A DNA stretch of 64,000 nt from Porites lobata (Eukaryota; Cnidaria; Anthozoa; Scleractinia; Poritidae): the NCBI GenBank assembly GCA_942486035.1, contig CALNXK010000162.1, forward strand, positions 689,001 to 753,000, read 5' to 3'. The position numbers and the translations under genes are program-made. Under the pieces are notes generated by a model. That model did not search any database. It worked only from the letters and a program-made list of their open reading frames with translations, and was not told the origin of the DNA. Numbering within the stretch: the first letter of the stretch is position 1; each line of letters opens with the position of its first letter. Of this stretch, positions 34,817 through 45,404 are shown piece by piece.

Positions 34817-36330
34817 GGGATAAAAAGGTCGTTTGACGAGTTTTGTAAGATCAACTATAGGCCCGTAACTGTGCTCCCTGCTCTAAACAATATTTTTGAA
34901 AGGCTTCTATCGGGGCAGATGTATGAATTTTACAATGGGGTCTTATCAGACTTCATAAGCGCTTATAGAAAGTTTTATAGTTGCGAGACCTCTTTGCTAA
35001 GGTTGACCGAGGACTGGAGAATGATGCGTGACAGAGGGGAGCTTGTTGCGGTAGTTTCTATGGATCTCTCCAAAGCGTTTGATGTTATTCAGTATCCACT
35101 CCTCCTTTCGAAACTGAGGGCCTATGGTATGGACGACAAAAGTTGTGCCCTAATTAGGAACTATCTCTCTAGCAGAACTCAGAGAGTTAAAGTTGGAGAC
35201 ACCTTTTCGACCTGGGAATGCGTCAAGCGTGGGGTCCCGCAGGGGAGTGTGTTAGGTCCCATGCTATTCAACATTTTCATAAACGATCTTTTCTTACACG
35301 TCAAGAAGGCCAAGTTGAACGCTTATGCGGGTGATCATCAGGTATACTACTCCCACGTCGATCCGGCAGCTCTAGATGCATGCGTATCTCATGATGTTGG
35401 CGTGGCCAACATGAAAATGGGATGTTAGTTAATGAGAGCAAGCACCAGTGTCTAATCCTCGGTGATACGGAGTATGTTTTTTCCTTCCCAGTAAAGGACA
35501 CGTTAGAGATTTTTGGAATGGAAATAGATAATAATCTGAATTTTTCTAAACATATATCAAATGTATGCAAAAAGATTAATAATCAATTTAATGTTATGTT
35601 GCGCTTTAGAAAACTCATACGCAAGGAAATCTTGTTCAAACTTTACAAAGCGTATATTTTACCTCACTTTTATTATTGCTCCTCTGTCTGGCACTTTCGT
35701 GGTGCGCGCGATGCGGATAAGCTCGAAGCTTTAAACAAAAGAATACTTAGATTTATACTTGGAGATTACTCGTCTCCATACAACACTCTTCTCTCAAAAG
35801 TCAGCTCTACTTCTTTGTTTAACAAACGCATTCAAAATTTCCTCATTCTGTTATATAAGAGTTTGTTTTTCACTCATTTTCCTACTTATATGAAGAATAT
35901 GAGTTTGTTTTTCACTCATTTTCCTACTTATATGAAGAATATGTTTTCACTCCGGTCCTCTTCCTATGATCTTCGTGGCAACTACATTCTTTCACTAAGT
36001 AAACCTAAAACAACTACCTATGGTCTTAACTCCTTTTCTTACTTTTCAGCTAAGCAGTGGAATGCACTGCCGGACTTTTTTCGTACCAGTTTTTTTGCAG
36101 ACTTTAAGACTAAGATACAGGATGTTACCTTCATGTAGATTCTTTTTGCCTGACATACTTAAACTTAAAATTGTGAATTGTAAATGATATTTTCTTTCCT
36201 TGCATTTAATGTATATATATATTTTCTATATAGTTTTTATGTAGTGTCAGCTCGAAGATATTAGCTTGTTAGCTACTCTTAAATTCGAGTTTAAATAAAG
36301 TTTTATGTTATGTTATGTTATGTTATGTTT
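34817..36330 (+). mobile_element. 5'-truncated LINE (CR1/Jockey-like) inside the inverted-repeat element
   Basis: Coding starts at a stop near 34814 and reads FCKINYRPVTVLPALNNIFE, the conserved N-terminal palm entry, then SMDLSKAFD (motif A), RGVPQGSVLGPMLFNIFIND (motif B) and the catalytic box as YAGD. One frameshift lies near 35420, where the frame changes to NESKHQCLILG. The second frame runs to 36138 and ends with SAKQWNALPDFFR, the usual C-terminal signature. The 3' end is AATAAAG followed by five TTATG units, a LINE tail. It is dead for two reasons: the frameshift and the catalytic Asp-to-Gly change. A 42-bp in-frame tandem duplication lies at about 35862-35945. Confidence 0.85.
36305..36330 (+). 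repeat. (TTATG)n LINE tail
   Basis: Five tandem pentamers directly after AATAAAGTT, marking the 3' end of the LINE and its strand. Confidence 0.8.
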
Positions 36331-36434
36331 CTAGACTTCGTAAACCTCAAAACTGGCATAATTGCCGTGCGCCCTTTTCGTTCGCTGTGGAGCTCGATAG
36401 GCTGGACACGATTTTCCGAGTGACTCAATATTTT

Positions 36435-36580
36435 GGCACAACTTGTGCACAGATTAGGCACAGTTTGGGCACAACTTAGGCACGGCTTAGGCACGTTTTT
36501 CAAAACTAAAATGCACACTTTATGCACATCTTAGGCACATTTAAGGCACAAAATCTTTATGCCAAAGCACACTCTAGAAT
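36435..36580. repeat. GGCACA subterminal repeat cluster, right
   Basis: About ten GGCACA/GTGCACA words, ending with ATGCCAAAGCACAC. The left cluster has the similar GTGCCAAAGCACGG at about 33759. Confidence 0.7.
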
Positions 36581-36620
36581 CCGATTTTCGGTCCAACGCA
36601 TGGTTTACGAATTTTCACGT

Positions 36621-37000
36621 TAAAAAATGCTGTCTAACCTTACATATTTGATCTTAGCGTAAAAATGGGTTTCCCGAAGTCTTAACAGTTAGTCTATAAG
36701 GAAGGTTTAACTTATGAGCATTCCAAAAATTATTATTTCTTCTCTTAACAACAACAGAAAGTCAATGAAAAGCAATCTTTTAAATTGACGTTCGCGCTGC
36801 ACAGAGATCGTAAAAAATGCTGTCTAACCTTACATATTTGATCTTAGCGTAAAAATGGGTTTCCCGAAGTCTTAACAGTTAGTCTATAAGGAAGGTTTAA
36901 CTTATGAGCATTCCAAAAATTATTATTTCTTCTCTTAACAACAACAGAAAGTCAATGAAAAGCAATCTTTTAAATTGACGTTCGCGCAGCACAGAGATCG
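36621..37000. repeat. 190-bp tandem duplication
   Basis: Two head-to-tail copies (36621-36810 and 36811-37000) that read as identical apart from GCGCTGC versus GCGCAGC near their ends. Near-identity implies a very recent event inside the inverted-repeat element. Confidence 0.92.
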
Positions 37001-37369
37001 TATGTAGACAGAACATCTTTCTGAAAACGCCCTAAACTTTGTTGTTTTGTAGTTAGTACTCATAAGTCACTGACCTCTTCGGAGAAATTTTTCCAAAGTA
37101 CCATCAACAGAAACAGAGAAATCCCACAATATGCGCGGTTAGACTGTAAATGTTCCGCGAGCTGATAAAAAATGGTCCCATTTTGAGCCATATTTTTCAT
37201 ATTTCAATTCTATTTTGGTCTTACAGCCAGAAAAAAAATATTAAATGAAAAGCTGTTTATAAACTTTAACTTCTTGCCAAATATCGATGCGATCTGAGTT
37301 TTAATAAGTTCATAAGAACCAAACGATGTGAGATTCTTAGCCGTGTACACCAGTAGCGTGCGCCAGGCT

Positions 37370-38345
37370 TTTCACGCTAAAAGCAAAAAGAGGTTCCTTC
37401 GTTAATTTAGCAAACGTAACGTACAACAGTTTTTAATTATTGCTGTATTGACATTCTGCATGTCCATTACCATTTTTGATGTGATGTGAAGCGCTCTCCC
37501 AAGTTAACCCTCGGACGTACAAAGAGGGGGGGGGGGAGACAGGGGAGGTGGTTAGGTGGAAGGGTAGTTGCCCCCCCCCCCCCCTTTAAGGTTTTTCTAA
37601 TTTTTTTTCCTAGACGATAAAACATTACCACCTAAAGTTTTCTGTAGCTTTTCATTTATCCTTGGCGCGCATTTTGACACACGTTTTGTGGTGGTCAGTT
37701 ACTATGCTTACGAGATATGACGTCATAAGTAGCAGGTGGTCAAGCCATTCTTGAGTGAGAATGCATGTTTTTTCAGCTTCTTTCAGGAACAAATTTAAGT
37801 TACGCTTGTGGATAAAATGATGTAAGTGATTATTTATGTGTTATTTTACATGTTAAGCGCAAAAAATATTCATTCTCACTGTTTTTATCTGATTTCTAAT
37901 TTTCGATAAAATCAAAAATGGCGGCCAAGATGGCGACCATGTTAGGTGACGTCACAGACCCCCAGCAGCGCCTCTGACCCATAAAATGAACGTTGCCCCT
38001 TGTACCAAGGGGGAAGGGGAGGGGGTATGACGCTGCGTGTACGTCCGAGGGTTAAGATGTTATCACAGTGCTATTAATGAAAGGAATATTTCCCTGTTTC
38101 TCCGCTATGTTGAAGATAGGACGATAAAGAACCACCGTGAAAGTAACGCAGGCATAGACTTATCTATCATAATTTTATAAAGATTAAGACAGAGTCGAAA
38201 CCAAATGAAAAAAGTATACAAATGAAAAGCAAATTTGTCGTAAATGAAGAAATTAAGCACCGTCCCGTGATATTATATTAAGCCTGCTTTTCGTCAAGTT
38301 AAAACCCTATGTATGTAGACTGGAGAGATAGCATTATGACAATCT
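37370..38345. repeat. Duplicated module R1, copy 6 (right part)
   Basis: Continuation of the R1 interrupted at 33677 (AAAAGCAAAAAGAGGTTCC), itself interrupted at 37508-38051 by a TTAA element and then running to about 38345 (GTATGTAGACTGGAGAG). Confidence 0.75.
37504..38055. mobile_element. 544-bp piggyBac-like MITE with TTAA target duplication
   Basis: The element is 37508-38051. Inverted ends are CCCTCGGACGTAC (37508-37520) and GTACGTCCGAGGG (38039-38051), perfect over 13 bp. TTAA flanks both sides (37504-37507 and 38052-38055). The empty site survives in R1 copy 1 near 2378 as CCCAAGTTAAGATGTTATCA, identical to the joined flanks. TTAA duplication and CCC ends define the piggyBac type. A G10 run and a C14 run (about 37527 and 37574) lie inside. 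No transposase. Confidence 0.92.
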
Positions 38346-38559
38346 GAAAATTATTTGTCTAATACCGATACCCAACAAAATGTCTCTGAAATCAACAGTA
38401 GAGCGATTGTAGCGCGGTGATTTTTGTGACGGACTTAAGTTGCCCCTCGCTGATCTCGAAAGTGGATATCGGATAGGTTTTGTGCCATATGTTGGTGCAA
38501 AGTGAAAGTTGAATACAACTCTCTGGGCTACGTCAGAGAATTATTTTAGTAGAGACGGG

Positions 38560-39750
38560 TGGGGAGGACTGTACTAGATTGTATCCACAGAGAGCCTATT
38601 TTTTTTTTCGAGGGGGGCGGGGGGAGGACGGGAGATTGGGTCAGTGTAAAATATTGGGTTGAGGGGCCACCCGTAAAATGTTTTTCCAAACTGAAGAATC
38701 CTCGTAGCCCTTGCCCACAATGAACACCCTGTAACGGATAGGAGAACCTCTTCTATAAAATGATCTAATACTACTGTGGATACCTTAAACTGTCTGAACT
38801 GCCTTTAATTCCATAATGCATTCAGTTAACCGGTGCTTAATTTTCAATTGCCCTCGCCGAAAATCCTCTTAATTGATTCTGCTTGCTAAAAAACTGATAA
38901 AACGTTTTTAAAACGTTTAATGCAGCTTATACATATTTAACTCTAAGGCTAACTAATCATATTATCGAATAACGTCGACGTGGAAGACAGTTCAAGATGA
39001 AAGCGCATCAAAATGTGTTGCTTTATGGACAAATAATTCTGCATTAATTAACCCTTACAGTGGCTGAGCTCGAACGGAAATATTCTGGTAACTTATTAAC
39101 CTGAAAGGAAAACACGTTTTATAATCGACCATGGATTTGAATGTCTTTTTTAGAGAATGATAAATGAGTTAACATGACTGCAGCTGGGAATTAGAGGCAG
39201 GTCCTTTTTCGGAATACCCACCAAGTGAGTTATAGAAAAATACGAATGTTCATCCCAAACATGCACAGAAGTCACTGCAGACACTTTGGTTTAGATTAAA
39301 GTAGTTGATTTCTGTATACATACTTACTTCCTTTAGCCTTCTTCCTTCCTTTTATGAGTAATTTTTCGAGGAAACTCACATGTATTCATTCATCTTCGCG
39401 GTAAATTTGATCCCTGCTTGGAAAACAGGATAGATGAGCAGGTGAAATTTCTGCAACATGAACTTTAATGATTACTCTTCCTTTTTAGGTGAGGCTTGCA
39501 ATTCAATATATGACAGCTTAGCTTTGAGTGAATAACGTCAATTTATCGCAAGGACTATTACAAATAACCCTAATAGGAAACAAATTTACCTCGTAGAACC
39601 TAGACATGGTCACCTTTTGCTATAAAAAACCGCTACCATTTGGGAGTACGAATAGGAGTTGAGTACGAGGTAGCTGTTAGCTGTCTGGTGAAATGAGAGT
39701 AATAAGGAATTGAAGACGAAGATGTAAAATAAGACTCTCGGAACCTTCTC
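38560..39750. repeat. Duplicated module R2, copy 3
   Basis: Follows R1 as in copy 1, with GGGGCCACCCGTAAAATG, CTTGCCCACAATGAACACC, AAAACGTTTTTAAAACGTTT, CATCCCAAACATGCACAGAA and AAGACTCTCGGAACC. It marks the right limit of the recognisable GPCR-unit duplication. Confidence 0.75.
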
Positions 39751-41279
39751 GCTTGGCGAGCGAGTTGACCGAACACCCCACGGCAATAATTAGCAGCAAG
39801 AGAGAATGCTTTATATCATTATTTGTTTCTTTTAACTTGCTTTATCTCTTGTGTTATATTTTATTAATTAAAATTAGTTTGTAACATTGTTATTTTTATT
39901 GTAAAGTTAAACTTGATTATTGTAAACCAGCAGCACATCCTTACTTTGGCTTGGCCTTTGGTACCTCTAGAGGTCATTCTAGCTTCGGCATTACTTTGTG
40001 TAATTCTACTTTGCCATTGAATCAACTAGAAATACGTTTTCGCATAAAATCTCGCGAAGCTAACAGGGCCAGCAGTGAGACTAGACAGTAAAAAGCCAAA
40101 GGGTAAAAAGAACGATGAAAGAACAAAAAAAACTAGACGAAGCCACGCTGGGATTTGAACCTGCATCCCAACTTCCCCCAGCAAAAGAAAGTGCGGCCTT
40201 TAACCACTGGGCTATTCAACCGCTGCGTCAATAGTCTTGAAGTATCTTTTTCCGCTTTTCACACTGTTGAACCTTATGGAGCTGTATTTATCATGAATTC
40301 AAAGATACATTTGAGGAAAATAGCTCAAACGAGTATTTCAAAACCATTTCGCATTATCTCCGTGTTTATTCGGGCTTTCAGGCCGCTCGATTAACGGACT
40401 GGTCTTCTTCTTCGCTGCTTTCGCTGAAGTTCAGGTCACCGTTCTTTCGGTGTTAAACCTTCCACGGCAAGGATTTCCAGCCAATTGTCCAATCGGGTAC
40501 TGTTGTGTTTGCAGCCCGCGGTTATTTGCCTCAGAACTATTTAGCGATTTTCCAAGGTACAATAAACAGGGGATGAATAAAATGAGCCCAAGTCGCTGCA
40601 CTTGTTGCCTGGAAACCCAAAATGCACGATGAAGTCATGTTGAATGGCGTCTTTAGCATTTGTTTATGGCTTGTTGCTAGGCAACTGCGGATACCAAACC
40701 GATTGAAAGATTTATGACCAAAGCGAAATCGCAGTTCGCTTGCGATCCTCGCGAGATACGCGCGCTGCGCGCGCGACAAAATTATAAACTTGCTCCGCGA
40801 GAATAAAGTTGATTTTTATTTTTATACAGTGACAGTAACATTTAAGAGATATTTAAGAGCAAGCAGATTCGTTGCTTAGCATCAACAAAACAATTCATTT
40901 TTCCACAAAGTCGTCCGAGTGTGGCGCAATCGGTTAGCGCGTTTTTAAATAATTGATGATTTAAGCACACCCAGGAACTTTTTGGTTCATTCTGCCTTTT
41001 TTTTTTCCCTCCTCACCTGTCATTGATATTCCTTTTAGAATACAGACACGAAGAATAAGCTACGGAGTTTGAAATGGAAGGCGACTCAAGTAGCTTAAGG
41101 CCTGGGCTAAGAGGTCTGTGCAAAATGATTTATTGGCCAAAACTTCGGCATAGACGATGGCGCTGAATGAAAGTTTCGCTCACATGAAGAACTCATCGTC
41201 CTTAACATTTTAAAGTGTAAATATTGTGTGAATAAGTCACGTGTTAAGTCATGTGACCATTTTACTAAAAATTGTAAAT
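39751..41279. other. Gene-less stretch with tRNA-like fragments
   Basis: No protein gene recognised. Two tRNA-like pieces lie at about 40141-40228 and 40917-40948, and a CpG-rich palindromic patch GCGCGCTGCGCGCGCG at about 40761. Confidence 0.45.
40141..40228 (-). repeat. tRNA-like pol III sequence (SINE head or tRNA pseudogene)
   Basis: The minus strand contains TAGCCCAGTGGTTAAAGGC (A-box/D-arm type) and, about 45 bp on, GGTTCAAATCCCAGC (B-box/T-arm type). The acceptor strands do not pair and the T and anticodon stems are imperfect, so it is not a functional tRNA. A tRNA-derived SINE head is possible. Confidence 0.45.
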
Positions 41280-41283
41280 CATT

Positions 41284-41552
41284 TGAGCTGAACAATAACA
41301 CAGCCCATAGAACTCACAATAACACGGTTTCCTGGTTTATTGCTCTTCAATCCGACTCACAAACTCTCACGAAACTCGATGAAAAAACCTCAAAGGAAAA
41401 CCCGTGCTCACCATATTTTTACGACTCGTCCAGTTCTAGCTTACTCAGCACGCACGAGCTCATTACCTTATTTGGTGGCCCTAGGCCTAATTTGGTAGTG
41501 CTGCTCAACGTCACAAAACTGTGTGGGGTAGGGTTGCTAAAACTCTCGTACA
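41284..41552 (-). repeat. BEL/Pao 3' LTR
   Basis: 269 bp, matching the right LTR from TGAGCTGAACAATAACACAG to AAAACTCTCGTACA. It has a 26-bp segment (after TTTTTACGAC) absent from the other LTR. Confidence 0.9.
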
Positions 41553-41572
41553 CAACTCCCCTAAAAATTGTA
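41553..41572 (-). promoter_or_regulatory. Polypurine tract of BEL/Pao element
   Basis: On the minus strand, TTTTTAGGGGAGTTG directly precedes the 3' LTR. A purine-rich run here is the expected plus-strand primer. Confidence 0.6.
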
Positions 41573-41661
41573 GCACGCAATTTTTACAATCAAACGTAAC
41601 TTGAAACTAATCCGATTTGCTATATGACAGTTCCGTTTATACTCAAACACAATTCAGTTTA

Positions 41662-42144
41662 TCAACTCTCTTCTTCTTGCAATTGTTCTGTGATTCTCTG
41701 AGCAGCCCTCTGAGCTGCAGCTCGTCTTGGTCTCTGTTCTCCTTCATCAGCTCGATCTCTCTCCCCCCTTTGAGATTGATCAACATTCTCCACCGCTCTG
41801 ATTTCCAAGGGACAAACTAACTGAAGCGGGCGGTCAATAGTGTGCCTTTTGTGTAACAATGTCACCCCTCTAACGACATCATCTTTGCCTTTGATAAGAC
41901 GCACTACTTTTCCCTTTCTCCTTTTTCCGCGGTTCTTTTCGTCTCCAATGATGAGTACAATTTCTCCCACTTGAGGTACAGTTCCCGTTTCCTTGTTAAG
42001 CCTGTGACTTTCCATTAGGCTATGGACATACTCCCTTTTCCAGCGTTTCCATGCATTGGCCTTAGCATTTTCCAATCGTTTGGCCATCCTTGTTAGCTTC
42101 TCTCCATCTGAGCCTTCGGTTTCCCATACACATCTCGTCCCCAC
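41662..42144 (-). pseudogene. BEL/Pao pol C-terminal domain (DUF5641-like)
   Basis: About 150 residues after the integrase core: WKREYVHSLMESH, VGEIVLIIGDEKNRGKRRKG and VVRLIKGKDDVVRGVTL are typical of the DUF5641 tail of BEL/Pao integrases. The frame differs from the core, so a frameshift separates them near 42130. The basic, Arg-rich C-terminus (RPRRAAAQRAAQR) ends 110 bp from the LTR. Confidence 0.8.
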
Positions 42145-42683
42145 AGGATCATGTTTGGTGTAAGTACCGCCTCTTCCTCTCTCTCTGCTTCAACATATGT
42201 CAAGGGGCGATTGTTCAAATTTCTTTCGATGTCCATGATGACTGATTCAAATGCTTCATAGGAAAGATGTGACCTCCCCAAGGTCTTATGCAAGGTCTTC
42301 TTTATCTCCTTAATCAATCTCTCATAGATTCCTCCCCACCAGGGTGACTTTGCAAGATTAAACTGCCAGCGAATGTTCTCACGTGCTAAGTGATTCTGCA
42401 ACTTCTCACTTCTCCTCACTGTCTTGATCCAATCTGCTGTAGCCTTAAACACTTTGGCATTATCCGAGATGATGATACGAGATCTTGTTCGTCGCGAAAT
42501 AAAGGCATTCAGCTTACTCTTGAATTCCTCTGCCGTTTGGGTTCTTGCAACTTCCAAATGGACCGCTCTGGAGCTGGCACAGGTGAAAATAATGACATAA
42601 AACTTTCCTTCTTCTTTCTTACCGACTTTGTACAGCAAGGGTCCGGCAAAGTCCACTCCGGTTACTTCAAACGGTCTGCCCCC
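42093..42683 (-). pseudogene. BEL/Pao integrase catalytic core
   Basis: The DDE residues are visible: VDFAGPL, ISDNAKVF and SPWWGGIYERLIKEIKK. The frame continues from the RNase H/zinc-binding part, but a TAG at 42684-42686 interrupts just before GGRPFEVTG. The segment ends in a frameshift around ILWGRDV near 42130. Confidence 0.88.
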
Positions 42684-44130
42684 CTACGTTCTATATTCTG
42701 GCAAAGCACTAGTTGATGGCACTCCATAAGGTTTGGTGGAGTATACTTTACAGATGTTGCAGTTCTTTATGACCTTCTTCACTTTCGCACTCAACTTTGG
42801 TATCCACCAGTTCTCTCTCACGCTCGCCATCGTGTTTGCGACACCAAGATGCATGACCTGATTGTGGATGTGAAGGATAAGCTTCTCCGCAAGTAGACCA
42901 CCAGGAAGGTAAATCGGCCGATATCCTTTAATTCTGCCTTCACACCTGAGAACTCCTGTACAGTTATCTTTGACCAACTTCCATCCTGGGGACTTCAGAC
43001 ATGTTTCCTCTGCTTTCTGAACTCGCTTTACCCAGTGTTCACTTGCAGCTGTGATTTCTTCCGTAACTAGTGGGCCTGACATCTTCTTTGACTTGCTTCT
43101 CGCTTTGCAGTTTCTGATAAAACGTAACACCCATGCTGTTACTCTCATTGTACGCCAGTAGGTGCTTCTTTCTAACAAGGCATACCACTCATCGAACATG
43201 CGCTCTTGTGTGCAGAGAACTGCTTCTTGGGTGACCTTACTCTCTTCATCTGTTTCTTTGGTGCTATTCAGCCTTGGCTGCTCCGGCCACCACCTTTTGT
43301 CCAAGAGCCAATCCGGACCGGCAAACCAGTTTCCTCTCTCCATCTTCACAATGGTTGCCCCTCTACTTCCGAGATCTGCTAGATTCAACTCTGATGGGCA
43401 GTACTTCCAAGTGATGTTCATTGGACCAGCGGTTTCTGCTATCTTCTTTACTCTGTTTGATACAAACACCTTCCATCCTCTCCCAGGATTGGTTATCCAA
43501 TATAGTGCTACCATACTGTCCATCCAAATGTTGATGGTTTGAATGGGCCATTGCTGGAGAGCAGTGCTGAGGTTCTTTGCCATGTTTACTGCCATGTGGC
43601 CACTCACGAGCTCCAGTCTTGCTATTGATGTACTTCTCTTTGATATCCGCGACTTTGAGGTCAGAAGTCCTTTGATCACGCCTGTCTCATGTTCTACCGC
43701 CGCAATAGCTGCTGCACAACATGCTAGAATGCTGGCATCTGCGAAAATATGTAAATGGACTGCTCCTATCTCTCCGACAAATGAAGCAATACTTCTAGGC
43801 ACCCTTACATCTCTAAGTTGCTTCGTCCACCTTAACCATTGGTTCTTCAATCTGGGGGAAACTTCTGCATTCCAACCTTTCTTCTCATCGCAGGCTTCTC
43901 GATAAATATGCTTTCCCTCAGCCATGGTGGGCGAGATTATTCCGAGTGGGTCATAGACAGTTCCTAGGTAACTGAGTATAGTGCGCTTGGTCACTGGATG
44001 TTCTTGTGGAAAAGGCTTTGCAAGCATCTCCAATGTGTCATCATCGTTATTCCACACATGTCCGAAGATCTTGCTTGGATTTGGCATGCCTTCACTTTCA
44101 AGAAACTTGACATTAGATTCCCACTTGTGC
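42684..44130 (-). pseudogene. BEL/Pao RNase H and integrase zinc-binding region
   Basis: A 467-codon frame. The start (SKIFGHVWNN, DPLGIISP) is the connection after the reverse transcriptase. RNase H acidic sites are in HIFADAS, ARLELVSGHMAVN and IWMDSMVALYW. The end has the HHCC zinc-binding module (LHIHNQVMHLG ... NCNICK) that leads the integrase. The link to the reverse transcriptase frame needs a shift near 44140. Confidence 0.9.
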
Positions 44131-44962
44131 CCGGAAACCTGGCAGACTCAAGTATGGCAGTACTCTCTTCTTTGAACTGCATGAGTTTCTCTACATTTCC
44201 TCCCGTTTGCATGAGATTGTCAACATAAGTGTTCTCCTTAAGTGCTCTCACTGTCTCTTCAAATTCTGACCCTTGTTCTTCAAAGTGATGCTGCAGAGTG
44301 GCTCCCAGTAGGAAAGGGCTTGCTTCAACTCCGAAAGGTACACGTGTAAATCTTAAATGTTTCTCTGTTCCTTTAATGTTGAACAAGAATTTGACCGCAT
44401 CTCTATCCTCCTTCTTCACACCTATCTGGAGAAACGCCTTTTTTATGTCTCCAAGGAGCAGACTTGTGGACATTCGCACTCTAATCATTATGTCCCAAAG
44501 GAGCGGCTGCAACGGAGGACCAGTGAACATGCAATCATTGATGCTGTAGGTCAAAGGCTGGGGCTTAGCACTTGCGTCAAACACCATGCGAACCTTAGTC
44601 GTAACTGCACTCTGCTTTACAATTGGCTTGTGAGGCATGTAGAACACACGTTTTCCAGATGGAATCTGAGGTGCTTCCTCGATTACCCCTGCTCTGAGTT
44701 GCTCTTCAATTATGCCACCATACTCTCCTTTCAGTTTTTTATCTCTTGAAAGCTTTCTCTCCACGTTTTCAAGCCGCTTTCTGCAAAGTGCTTCATTTGT
44801 GTTCGTTAATGTAGCTCCCGGTATCCAAGGAAAACAAACCTCATACCTTCCATCTTGCTTTCTGACAACACTCTCTTTAAAGTCACGCAGAACATCCAGC
44901 TGATCATTCTCTCCCCGGTCCTCGACTCCCAGTACATCCAAACTGTAGTTTCTCATAGTCAT
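43991..44962 (-). pseudogene. BEL/Pao reverse transcriptase
   Basis: Reverse transcriptase motifs occur in order: VRMVFDASAKP, LLLGDIKKAFLQI (first catalytic Asp), LRFTRVPFGVEASPFLLG and TYVDNLM. The catalytic pair reads Asp-Asn instead of Asp-Asp. This could be a family-specific variant or a lesion. Frameshifts bound the segment on both sides (near 44930 and 44140). Confidence 0.9.
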
Positions 44963-45404
44963 TAACCTCTCTCATGTACATGCAGCTGCTCCCACTCCCA
45001 TATTCGTCTCCCCCATGGACCACCCAACCGAACGTTGTCTCCTCTACCAGCGGCTCTCCCGGGTGCCCTTTGAATACTCTCTCCGTCCTTATTCTGCTAT
45101 AAACACCGTCTCCGAGAATGAGGTGTATCTGATGTTCTCCTGTGGACGTCATGTAGAACCTCTTGTCCTGTGTATGTGAGTACTTCAACTTCAGCTGATT
45201 CATGTCTGGCCTTCTCACTGTAGTAAAATCAGCTAACTTCGATCCAGTGAATTCCACCTCTTCGCATGATTTACCGTCCAGGGACTTAATATGGGTGTCA
45301 AAGATTGGCATTGTCTGGACTTTGGTTCCATTGACTGTCAAGATTTCGCGAGTCTCGTGACGTGTCGGTTTCAACTTTACCAACTTGACTGCTGACTGCT
45401 TCAC
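44904..45404 (-). pseudogene. BEL/Pao protease C-terminal / linker region
   Basis: Continues the aspartic-protease (DUF1758-like) region after a frameshift near 45390: SLDGKSCEEVEFTGSKL, HLILGDGVYSRIRTE and LVEETTFGWVVHG, the conserved segment between protease and reverse transcriptase in BEL/Pao. Confidence 0.82.

Larger units (their letters stand above)
33678..37369. mobile_element. 3.7-kb terminal-inverted-repeat element with GGCACA subterminal repeats (unnamed)
   Basis: The left end from 33678 (GGCTTGGCGCACGCTACTGG) is matched by the inverted right end at 37342-37369 (complement AGCCTGGCGCACGCTACTGG), 28 bp with two mismatches. The interruption falls exactly within R1: TTACGCGTTC on the left and TTCACGC.AAAAGC on the right, while R1 at 29080 reads TTACGCGTTCACGCAAAAAG uninterrupted. 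A TTC target duplication is possible. Clusters of GGCACA words lie near both ends (about 33745-33910 and 36435-36580), in the same orientation. A LINE has inserted inside (about 34817-36330), leaving about 2.2 kb of original element without a transposase. Superfamily unassigned. Confidence 0.8.

Noticed and set aside
33745..36580. CRISPR array suggested by regularly spaced GGCACA words
   Set aside because: Repeats are 6-8 bp with 3-6-bp spacers in eukaryotic DNA, inside a transposon; no array architecture or cas gene.
40141..40228. Functional tRNA gene
   Set aside because: A- and B-box-like motifs exist but the acceptor and T stems do not pair.
40917..40948. tRNA gene starting GTGTGGCGCAATCGGTTAGC
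   Set aside because: Only a 5' half with a D-arm-like motif; an AT-rich sequence follows and no T-arm is present.
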